DNA from: Candidatus Methylomirabilota bacterium
Lineage (GTDB): Bacteria > Methylomirabilota > Methylomirabilia > Methylomirabilales > JACPAU01
Reading direction: 5' to 3'
DNA: 5,295 bases
Assembly (NCBI GenBank): GCA_016180705.1
Contig: JACPAU010000254.1
Location: 1-5,295 of the forward strand
In this document: positions 1 to 4,823 of the stretch, piece by piece
Numbering within the stretch: the stretch's first letter is position 1
Layout: every line of letters begins with the position of its first letter
Position numbers and translations under genes: made by a program
The notes under the pieces: generated by a model
The model's input: the letters and a program-made list of their open reading frames with translations, nothing else
What the model was told of the DNA's origin: nothing
Databases searched by the model: none

Positions 1-642
1 GAGGGGGCGCGCCAGGGGCGGGAGGATGGTGTCCAGCGCGTAGCCGGCCCGCTCCAGGAGGGCCCGGCGGGCCAGGCTGAACCCGTTGCTGTGCAGGCCG
101 CTGCTCGGGAGCCCGAGGACCGCGTCCCCGGGGGCCACCGCCCGCCCGTCCACGACGCGGTCCCGCTCCACCACGCCCACGACGAAGCCGGCCAGGTCGT
201 ACTCCCCCGGCCCGTAGCAGTCGGGCATCTCCGCGGTCTCCCCGCCCAGGAGGGCGCATCCGGCCTCGCAGCAGCCATCCGCGACCCCGGCCAGAATCTC
301 TTCGGCGACGGCCGGCTCCAGGCGGCCGGTGGCGAAGTAGTCGAGGAAGAAGAGGGGCTCGGCCCCGCAGGTGAGAACGTCGTTGGCCGACATCGCTACG
401 AGGTCAACCCCGATCGTCCGGTGCCGGCCCGCCTGCTGCGCGACCTTCACCTTGGTCCCGACGCCGTCGGTCGAGGCGACCAGGACGGGGTGGCGGTAGC
501 GGGTAGGGAGGGTGATCAGGCCGGCGAAGGGGCCGATGTCGGCCAGCACCTCGGGTCGGCGCGTCTTCGCGGCCAGCCGGGCGATCCGCTGGACGAGCGC
601 CTCCGCGCCGGTGCGGTCCACGCCGGCCTGTTTGTAGGTCAT
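1..642 (-). CDS. purM: Phosphoribosylformylglycinamidine cyclo-ligase (AIR synthetase), 3' end cut by window
   Basis: PurM closes the imidazole ring of FGAM with ATP to give AIR in cytosolic de novo purine synthesis. The visible 214 residues cover about the first 60% of a protein that is usually near 345 aa. Family motifs appear in the right order: STDGVGTK at about 57-64, GVDLVAMSANDVL at 78-90, GAEPLFFLDY at 93-102, GGETAEMP at 133-140 and SSGLHSNGFS at 180-189. The frame is open to base 1, so the truncation comes from the window edge. I chose the ATG at 642 because MTYKQAGVD matches the usual PurM start and GGAG lies just before it, though only 3 bases away. An in-frame ATG at 651 would add three residues. 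The gene follows the AMMECR1 gene by 19 bases (10 with the other start), which suggests co-transcription. No defect is seen. Confidence 0.96.
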   Translation of the reverse strand, partial: MTYKQAGVDRTGAEALVQRIARLAAKTRRPEVLADIGPFAGLITLPTRYRHPVLVASTDGVGTKVKVAQQAGRHRTIGVDLVAMSANDVLTCGAEPLFFLDYFATGRLEPAVAEEILAGVADGCCEAGCALLGGETAEMPDCYGPGEYDLAGFVVGVVERDRVVDGRAVAPGDAVLGLPSSGLHSNGFSLARRALLERAGYALDTILPPLARPL

Positions 643-661
643 GCGCTCCATGGGTTTCGGG

Positions 662-1231
662 TCAGGCCGCCGAGGCACCAGGGGGTTCCGCTTCGCCGAA
701 GACCTCGGCCGTGAAGATGTGCAGATCGGCCCCCTGCCGCCAGGCACCCGCGGCAAGCCGGGCCTTCTGGCAGGCGAAATCGAGGAACGTCTCCCGGTCC
801 CACCCCTGCTCCGCGGCGACCTGGGGGAGCAGGACGCCCCGCTGCCGGCCCGCCTTCACGCAGACCCCGTGCGTGCCGAGAAGGAACTGGGACACGTCCT
901 GGAGGGGCTGCAAAGGGGACAGGACCGAGATCTCGATCGTGAGCCGGCCGAGTTCGGGGGAATCGACCGGGGAGAAGCGGGGGTCGGAAGTGGCGGCGGA
1001 GATGGCACAGTGGGCGACCGTGTCGAGCAACGGCTTCGTGGGCTCCAGGGATCCGACGCACCCGCGCATACCCTCCTCCAACCGGAGGGTCACGAAGGCC
1101 GCCCCTGGTTCCTGGAGGGAGGGTGGGATCTCCGGCGGGCTCCCCGACGAGTGCCCCCGGAGGTGCATCTCCAAAGCCTGCCGGGCGACCCAGAGCAGCG
1201 CCGCCCGCTCCTCCGGCGTCAACGGCCGCAT
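662..1231 (-). CDS. AMMECR1-domain protein (AmmeMemoRadiSam system protein A type)
   Basis: This 189-aa protein is the size of a stand-alone AMMECR1 domain. The signature hexapeptide region RGCVGSLEP is at 56-64, followed by AATSDPRFSP at 79-88, LTIEISVLSP at 97-106 and a C-terminal block from GVLLPQVA (132) to FACQKA (157), where the family has LLPQVA-x-E-x-x-W-x-x-x-x-FL-x-x-x-C-x-K. In many bacteria this family is encoded beside a Memo-like protein and a radical SAM protein. Its biochemical role is not established, so no reaction is assigned. Neither partner is visible here; the neighbour is purM. The ATG at 1231 is preceded by GGGGAGAAG at suitable spacing, and a promoter lies about 60 bases upstream. 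The family assignment is firm and the function unknown. Confidence 0.9.
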   Translation of the reverse strand: MRPLTPEERAALLWVARQALEMHLRGHSSGSPPEIPPSLQEPGAAFVTLRLEEGMRGCVGSLEPTKPLLDTVAHCAISAATSDPRFSPVDSPELGRLTIEISVLSPLQPLQDVSQFLLGTHGVCVKAGRQRGVLLPQVAAEQGWDRETFLDFACQKARLAAGAWRQGADLHIFTAEVFGEAEPPGASAA

Positions 1232-1289
1232 GCTTCTCCCCGCCCCATCCGCGGCCCGCCCTGGGCCCCGGTGGGCCGGTGCTGGCGCG

Positions 1290-1319
1290 AGTATAGGGAG
1301 CGGTCCGGAAGGCTGTCAA
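1290..1319 (-). promoter_or_regulatory. Sigma70-type promoter for the AMMECR1-purM operon
   Basis: Read on the minus strand, TTGACA (1319-1314) is a perfect -35 box and TATACT (1295-1290) matches 5 of 6 bases of the -10 consensus, with an 18-base spacer. Transcription would start near 1283 and leave a leader of about 50 bases before the ATG at 1231. It stands out because the surroundings are very GC-rich. This is a sequence match only. Confidence 0.7.
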
Positions 1320-1445
1320 TTGGAAAGCCCTGGACCGAGATGGGCACGAGGCGCGGTCTGGTGCGTCTGTCGCCGCGGGTTTCCTTTCATTCGTAGAGGC
1401 TTTGGCACCCCAGGGGGGTAGGGAGAAGGCTGTGGAAAAATGCGC

Positions 1446-1473
1446 TTGACAGTGGAATCAGGCGAGTGGTAAT
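1446..1473 (+). promoter_or_regulatory. Probable sigma70-type promoter for the Rrf2/sulfur operon
   Basis: TTGACA at 1446-1451 is a perfect -35 box. The best -10 match is GGTAAT at 1468-1473 (4 of 6 bases, 16-base spacer). A start near 1480 would lie inside the inverted repeat at 1478-1499, which is the arrangement expected of an autorepressed regulator gene. A second TTGACT at 1476-1481 has no well-placed -10 box. The -10 box is only moderate, so the exact start is uncertain. Confidence 0.55.
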
Positions 1474-1477
1474 TCTT

Positions 1478-1499
1478 GACTAATTCAATAGAGTTAGTC
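1478..1499. promoter_or_regulatory. Inverted repeat, candidate Rrf2-family operator
   Basis: GACTAATTC (1478-1486) and GAGTTAGTC (1491-1499) form 9-base arms with one mismatch and a 4-base AATA centre; the outer six bases are perfect complements. TAATTC also occurs twice, at 1470-1475 and 1481-1486, 11 bases apart or about one helical turn. Rrf2 regulators bind A/T-rich imperfect palindromes as dimers and often repress themselves. The position over the predicted start, 48 bases before the Rrf2 gene, fits such a site. Binding by this protein is an inference. Confidence 0.5.
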
Positions 1500-1547
1500 G
1501 TGTTCAGTAGACAGGGCCTTCCCGCGCAACGGTAGGGGGCAACGGCG

Positions 1548-1997
1548 ATGCGCATCTCGGCCAAAGGTGACTACGCCACGCGAGCGATGCAGGAGCTCGC
1601 GATGCACTACAACCGCGGTCCCCTCCCGATCGAGGCCATCGCCGGACGCCAGCAGATCCCCGTCCGCTACCTGGAGCAACTCCTCCTGATCCTGAAGCGG
1701 GCCGGCCTCCTCGAGAGCAAGCGCGGGGTCAAGGGAGGCTACTACCTGGCCAAGCCCCCGAACCAGATCACGGTCGGACAGATCATCCGGCTGATGGACG
1801 GCCCCCCGGCCCCCATCTTCTGCGTGGACCCGGCGAGCCACGACAAGTGTCCGGTCGAGGCGATCTGCGGCTTCCAGAGCGTCTGGGACGAGGTGCACCA
1901 GGCGGTCGCCGGCATCATTGACAAGACCACGCTCGAGGACGTCTGCCACCGCGCCATGCTCAAGCTCGAGCCGGGGGCGGCCACGTACCGGATCTAG
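1548..1997 (+). CDS. Rrf2-family transcriptional regulator, possible Fe-S sensor
   Basis: This 149-aa protein is full length for the family. It starts with the typical [14 protein letters not shown] segment and carries a winged helix-turn-helix in about residues 1-65, including [19 protein letters not shown] and the wing [12 protein letters not shown], followed by [13 protein letters not shown]. Cysteines are C92, C101, C107 and C133. IscR/NsrR-type members hold an Fe-S cluster with three cysteines spaced CX5CX5C; here the spacing is CX8CX5C, so cluster binding is plausible but not shown. It lacks the strict IscR pattern. AGGGGG lies 8 bases before the ATG. It heads a cluster of cysteine synthase and sulfur-relay genes, so a role in sensing sulfur or cysteine status (as for CymR) or redox state is the likely job. 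The C-terminal end AATYRI resembles the usual family ending, so the gene looks complete despite the damaged gene after it. Confidence 0.92.
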   Translation: MRISAKGDYATRAMQELAMHYNRGPLPIEAIAGRQQIPVRYLEQLLLILKRAGLLESKRGVKGGYYLAKPPNQITVGQIIRLMDGPPAPIFCVDPASHDKCPVEAICGFQSVWDEVHQAVAGIIDKTTLEDVCHRAMLKLEPGAATYRI

Positions 1998-2044
1998 GCA
2001 GGCCGGACCCCGGGGGCAGCGTCAAGGACCGGATCGCGCTCTCC
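1998..2044 (+). other. cysK-homologous segment lacking a start codon
   Basis: Read in the frame of the cysteine synthase, this stretch encodes [15 protein letters not shown], matching the family block [14 protein letters not shown]. It contains the lysine (codon 2024-2026) that normally binds PLP. It begins directly after the Rrf2 stop codon. The frame is open back to a TGA at 1919 but has no ATG, GTG or TTG before 2045. The roughly 30-35 residues that normally precede this block, including the IGNTPLV motif, are absent from all frames. Confidence 0.8.
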
Positions 2045-2806
2045 ATGGTGGAGGCGGCGGAGCGGGACGGGCTTCTCACGCCGGGGGCGACGATCGTCGA
2101 GCCCACCTCGGGGAACACGGGGATCGGTCTCGCCCTGGTCTGCGCCGTGAAGGGCTACCGGCTCATCCTCACGATGCCGGACGACATGAGCGTCGAGCGG
2201 CGGACGCTGCTCGCCCGCTTCGGGGCCGACGTGATTCTCACCCCGGCGATCGAGGGGATGACCGGAGCGGTCTTCGCGGCGGAGGAGCTCTGCCGGGAGC
2301 ACCCGGAGTACTTCATGCCCCAGCAGTTCGAGAACCCCGCCAACCCCGAGATCCACCGTCAAGCCACCGCGCGGGAGATCCTCGAGGCCACCGGCGGGAC
2401 GCTGCACGCCTTCGTGGCCGGGGTGGGCACGGGCGGGACGATCACGGGGGTCGGCGAGGTCCTGAAGCGGGAGGTCCCGGGCGTCCGGATCGTCGCCGTG
2501 GAGCCGGCCCGCTCCCCGGTCCTCCAGGGGGGAAAGGCCCGGCCCCACGCGATCCAGGGGATCGGCGCCTCCTTCGTCCCCGGCGTCCTGAACCGGGCCA
2601 TCCTGGACGAGATCATCGGGGTGAGCGACGACGACTCCTTGAAGATGACCGCGCGCCTGACGCGGGAGGAAGGGTTGCTGGTGGGGGTCTCGGCGGGGGC
2701 CAACGTCTTTGCCTCCGTGAAGGTGGCGCGGGACCTGGGGCCCGGGAAGGTGGTGGTCACGGTGCTGCCCGACACCGGTGAGCGCTACTTGAGTGTTCCC
2801 CTGTGA
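2045..2806 (+). CDS. cysK: Cysteine synthase (O-acetylserine sulfhydrylase), N-terminally truncated
   Basis: CysK joins sulfide (or another sulfur donor) to O-acetylserine using PLP. From the first ATG the product has 253 aa against about 305 in the family. Visible motifs are TSGNTG (21-26, substrate loop), [10 protein letters not shown] (44-53), [11 protein letters not shown] (95-105), GTGGT (128-132, PLP phosphate loop), [12 protein letters not shown] (168-179), GVSAGAN (214-220) and PDTGERYLS (242-250). The IQGIGA block favours CysK over CysM. The PLP lysine lies upstream at 2024-2026, outside any normal start, and the IGNTPLV region is missing. As it stands, the protein could not form the usual PLP aldimine. 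Either this is a pseudogene, or a segment of over 100 bases was lost between the Rrf2 stop and here, in the genome or in the assembly. It sits between the Rrf2 regulator and the sulfur-carrier/E1 gene, consistent with a cysteine-forming role. Confidence 0.85.
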   Translation: MVEAAERDGLLTPGATIVEPTSGNTGIGLALVCAVKGYRLILTMPDDMSVERRTLLARFGADVILTPAIEGMTGAVFAAEELCREHPEYFMPQQFENPANPEIHRQATAREILEATGGTLHAFVAGVGTGGTITGVGEVLKREVPGVRIVAVEPARSPVLQGGKARPHAIQGIGASFVPGVLNRAILDEIIGVSDDDSLKMTARLTREEGLLVGVSAGANVFASVKVARDLGPGKVVVTVLPDTGERYLSVPL

Positions 2807-2833
2807 GGCCCGGCGCGCGGGTCCGCCCGGCGA

Positions 2834-2841
2834 GAGAGGAG
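2834..2841 (+). promoter_or_regulatory. Ribosome binding site deciding the start of the UBL-E1 gene
   Basis: GAGAGGAG ends 9 bases before the ATG at 2851. This supports 2851 over the earlier in-frame GTG at 2803, which overlaps the cysteine synthase stop and would add 16 residues unlike any family member. Confidence 0.7.
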
Positions 2842-2850
2842 TCCGACCGG

Positions 2851-3855
2851 ATGGCCGTGACGGTCTACATCCCGACCCCCTTCCGCGCGCTGACCGGGAA
2901 CGTCGCCCGCGTGCAGGCGGAGGCCGCCGATGTGGCGGGCCTCATCGACCGCGCGGTGGAGGACCTGGACGGCCCCCAAACACCGCTCCGGGACGGGGAC
3001 GAGGTGGCCCTGATCCCGGCGATCGCCGGCGGCGCCTTCTCCTTCAGCGAGGAGCAGATCCGCCGGTACAGCCGCCACATCATCCTGCCGGAGGTGGGCG
3101 GGAAGGGGCAGCGGAGACTGCTGAACAGCAGCGTCCTGCTGGTGGGCGCGGGAGGCCTGGGCTCCCCGGCCGGGCTGTACCTGGCGGCGGCCGGCGTGGG
3201 ACGGATCGGGATCGTGGACTTCGACCGGGTGGACCTGAGCAACCTGCAGCGGCAGCTCCTGCACCGGACGAAGGACGTCGGGCGGCTCAAGGTGGAGTCG
3301 GCGGCCGACACGATCGCCGAGATCAACCCGGACGTGAAGGTGGAGCCCCACCCGGTCTCCCTCTCGAGCGCGAACGTGAAGGAGATCCTCCAGGCCTACG
3401 ACGTGGTGGTGAACGGCTGCGACAACTTCCCCACCCGGTACCTGCTGAACGACGCGTGCGTCTTCCTGAAGAAGCCCCTCGTGGACGGGAGCCTCTTTCG
3501 GTTCGAGGGGCAGGCGGCGGTTTTCGTCCCCGGCCAGGGCTGCTACCGGTGCCTGTACCCTTCGCCGCCGCCGCCCGGCCTCGTCCCCTCGTGCCAGGAG
3601 GCCGGCATCCTCGGGGTCCTGTGCGGGATTATCGGGAGCATCCAGGGGGTCGAGGCCATCAAGCTCCTGCTCGGGATCGGGGAGCCGCTGGCGGGCCGCC
3701 TCCTCTTCTTCGACGCCCTGACCCTGGAGTTTCGACAGGTCCGGTTCCGGCGCGATCCGGGCTGCCCGGTCTGCGGCGATGCGCCGACGATCACGGATCT
3801 GATTGATTACGAGGCCTTCTGCGGGATCCCCGCGCCGCAGGCGGTGGCGCGATGA
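2851..3855 (+). CDS. Ubiquitin-like sulfur carrier fused to ThiF/MoeB-type E1 adenylyltransferase
   Basis: This 334-aa protein has two parts. Residues 1-61 resemble a MoaD/ThiS/CysO carrier: MAVTVYIPTPFRALTG at the start, then TPLRDGDEVALIPAIAGG, with the diglycine at 60-61. Residues about 62-334 are a MoeB-type E1: EEQIRRYSRHIILPEVGG, nucleotide loop GAGGLG (99-104), NLQRQ with R134, K147, CDNFPTRY with D191, zinc cysteines C231/C234 and C305/C308, and C248 in PSCQEAG. There is no C-terminal rhodanese domain as in MoeZ or MOCS3. Such E1s adenylate the carrier's C-terminal glycine so that sulfur can be loaded as a thiocarboxylate. Two points are odd. The diglycine is not a free C-terminus. 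The carrier part is only 61 residues, lacking about 30 between LIDR (31-34) and DLDG (38-41) compared with CysO-like proteins near 90 aa. The neighbours suggest cysteine or sulfur-relay service rather than molybdopterin. The stop overlaps the next ATG by ATGA. Confidence 0.88.
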   Translation: MAVTVYIPTPFRALTGNVARVQAEAADVAGLIDRAVEDLDGPQTPLRDGDEVALIPAIAGGAFSFSEEQIRRYSRHIILPEVGGKGQRRLLNSSVLLVGAGGLGSPAGLYLAAAGVGRIGIVDFDRVDLSNLQRQLLHRTKDVGRLKVESAADTIAEINPDVKVEPHPVSLSSANVKEILQAYDVVVNGCDNFPTRYLLNDACVFLKKPLVDGSLFRFEGQAAVFVPGQGCYRCLYPSPPPPGLVPSCQEAGILGVLCGIIGSIQGVEAIKLLLGIGEPLAGRLLFFDALTLEFRQVRFRRDPGCPVCGDAPTITDLIDYEAFCGIPAPQAVAR

Positions 3856-4184
3856 CGTTCGGGTTCCTCCTGACGACCTCGCCCGAGCGGGCCGATGCCC
3901 GGACGGTTGTCCGGCTCGCAGAGGCGGCGCTCGAGACCGGCCACCGCGTGGAACTCTTTCTGATGAATGACGGCGTCTACAACGTCGTGGCGGCGCCCAA
4001 GCATCCGGTGAGCGGGGAGTTCGTCCGGCTAATGGAATTCGGGGTGCCGATCACCCTGTGCGCGACGAGCACGGGCCCCCGGGGGGTGACAAAGGAGAAC
4101 GCCCTCCCTGGTGTCCGCTTCGGCAGCCAGTATGACCACGCCCAGATGGTGGCCCGGGCCGACCGGGTCCTGACCTTCTGCTGA
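3852..4184 (+). CDS. DsrE/TusD-family sulfur-relay protein
   Basis: This 110-aa cytosolic protein belongs to the DsrE family. It has the N-terminal MTFGFLLTTSPE strand, LAEAALETGHRVELFLMNDGVY (22-43), and PITLCATSTGPRGV (66-79). C70 aligns with the persulfide-carrying cysteine of DsrE/TusD. It ends with GVRFGSQYDHAQMVARADRVLTFC, a typical tail with an extra last cysteine (C110). In DsrEFH and TusBCD, the D/E subunit carries sulfur as a persulfide and passes it on (DsrC/TusE are known acceptors). The start codon overlaps the stop of the E1 gene (ATGA), so translation is probably coupled. The two genes that follow complete a DsrEFH-like set. Whether it acts in oxidation, tRNA thiolation or assimilation cannot be told here. 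Confidence 0.85.
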   Translation: MTFGFLLTTSPERADARTVVRLAEAALETGHRVELFLMNDGVYNVVAAPKHPVSGEFVRLMEFGVPITLCATSTGPRGVTKENALPGVRFGSQYDHAQMVARADRVLTFC

Positions 4185-4191
4185 GGGGACG

Positions 4192-4542
4192 ATGGCCAAG
4201 CAGGTGACGGTCCTCATCCGGCGGCCGCCGCTCACCTCGGAGAAGACGGCCGAGGCGCTCCGCGTGGCCGTGGGTTACACGCTGGCCGGGGGGCAGCGGG
4301 TGACCGCGTGCTTCGTCGGGGACGGGGTCCATGCTGCCGGTCCCTTGCGGCCCGGCCTGGTCGGCGCCCCGGACCTGGAGAAACACCTGGTGGGCCTGAA
4401 GGCGCTCGGCCAGCGGCTGGTGGCCGACGCTGCGGCGGTCCGGGAGCGGCCCGGTCTCACCCTGCGGCCCGAGGTCGAAGCGCTGGAGCCGGAGGAGATC
4501 CTAAGCCTGCTCACCGACGCAGACCTGGTCGTCCCGTTCTAG
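4192..4542 (+). CDS. DsrE-superfamily protein, DsrF/TusC-like position
   Basis: This 116-aa protein has the alternating strand-helix pattern of the DsrE/DsrF fold: MAKQVTVLIRRPP, EKTAEALRVAVGYTLAGGQRVTACFVGDGV (17-46), then a longer helical tail ending TDADLVVPF. The GQRV...FVGDGV block is the family's central strand and loop. The single cysteine C40 lies in that strand, not at the DsrE active position, which agrees with a structural DsrF/TusC-like subunit. GAGGGGACG lies directly before the ATG, 7 bases after the previous stop. The middle position in a three-gene set supports the assignment. Sequence divergence leaves the exact subfamily open. Confidence 0.75.
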   Translation: MAKQVTVLIRRPPLTSEKTAEALRVAVGYTLAGGQRVTACFVGDGVHAAGPLRPGLVGAPDLEKHLVGLKALGQRLVADAAAVRERPGLTLRPEVEALEPEEILSLLTDADLVVPF

Positions 4543-4555
4543 GACGCGGTGGCCG

Positions 4556-4813
4556 ATGCGGATCCTCCACATCATCCGGCACCCGAGGGAAGAGATGGGC
4601 TGGCAGGTGGCCGAGGCGCAGGCCGGGCGTCACGAGGTGGCGGTCCTGCTCCTGCAGGACGGCGTGCTCTCCCGGCGCGCAACGGCCCTGCCGCTGTATG
4701 CCTCGGCCGTGGACCTCGAGGCCCGCGGCCTTTCCGCGGACCGGGGCAAGCCCCTGAGTGACGCCGAGATCGTGGAGGTGCTCGCCGCCCACGACCGGCT
4801 CGTCACCTGGTAG
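4556..4813 (+). CDS. DsrH/TusB-family sulfur-relay protein
   Basis: This 85-aa protein has the DsrH/TusB pattern: MRILHIIRHP at the start, VAVLLLQDGVL (28-38), the LPLYAS...DLEARGLS segment (46-60), PLSDAEIVEVLAAHDRLVTW at 66-85 and the terminal tryptophan typical of the family. In DsrEFH and TusBCD this subunit completes the heterohexamer. The protein has no cysteine, so it cannot carry sulfur itself; DsrH of purple sulfur bacteria has one, as I recall. The spacing to the previous stop is 13 bases and the ribosome site is weak (GGACG), suggesting coupled translation. The ATG at 4556 fits the family start; a GTG-initiated frame at 4549 has no family likeness. Confidence 0.82.
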   Translation: MRILHIIRHPREEMGWQVAEAQAGRHEVAVLLLQDGVLSRRATALPLYASAVDLEARGLSADRGKPLSDAEIVEVLAAHDRLVTW

Positions 4814-4819
4814 GAGAGG
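4813..4819 (+). promoter_or_regulatory. Ribosome binding site deciding the GTG start of the YeeE gene
   Basis: GGAGAGG overlaps the last base of the dsrH-like stop codon. Its GGAG ends 7 bases before GTG 4824. It supports this start over the in-frame GTG at 4758, which lies inside the dsrH-like gene and would add a hydrophilic leader not seen in the family. Confidence 0.7.
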
Positions 4820-4823
4820 CTCC

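Larger units (their letters stand above)
1232..1547. other. Divergent intergenic control region
   Basis: These 316 bases contain no credible gene. The left side (1290-1319) carries the minus-strand promoter. The right side (1440-1515) is clearly richer in A/T than its surroundings and carries a plus-strand promoter and an inverted repeat. I see nothing recognisable in 1320-1440: no terminator with a T-run, no RNA gene and no repeat. The small minus-strand reading frame over 1316-1564 has low-complexity, family-less translation and crosses the regulatory sites. Confidence 0.75.

Noticed and set aside
91..714. Plus-strand frame opposite purM
   Set aside because: It is the antisense shadow of a clearly recognised gene and has no motif of its own.
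1403..1418. TGGCAC at 1403-1408 as part of a sigma54 promoter
   Set aside because: No TTGC-like -12 element follows at the needed spacing; the bases there are a G-run.
1316..1564. Minus-strand 82-residue reading frame across the intergenic region
   Set aside because: It crosses two promoters and the operator, has no family likeness, and is probably chance.
1918..2781. Long plus-strand frame overlapping the cysteine synthase, also considered as a source of its missing N-terminus
   Set aside because: The translation is arginine/glycine-rich low complexity typical of GC-rich shadow frames, and it contains no IGNTPLV-like motif.
2803..2850. GTG at 2803 as the start of the UBL-E1 gene
   Set aside because: It adds 16 residues with no family likeness, while ATG 2851 has a good ribosome site and matches the usual carrier start.
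2793..3806. Long plus-strand frame overlapping the UBL-E1 gene
   Set aside because: Low-complexity Gly/Arg/Pro translation. The E1 motifs are all in the 2851 frame.
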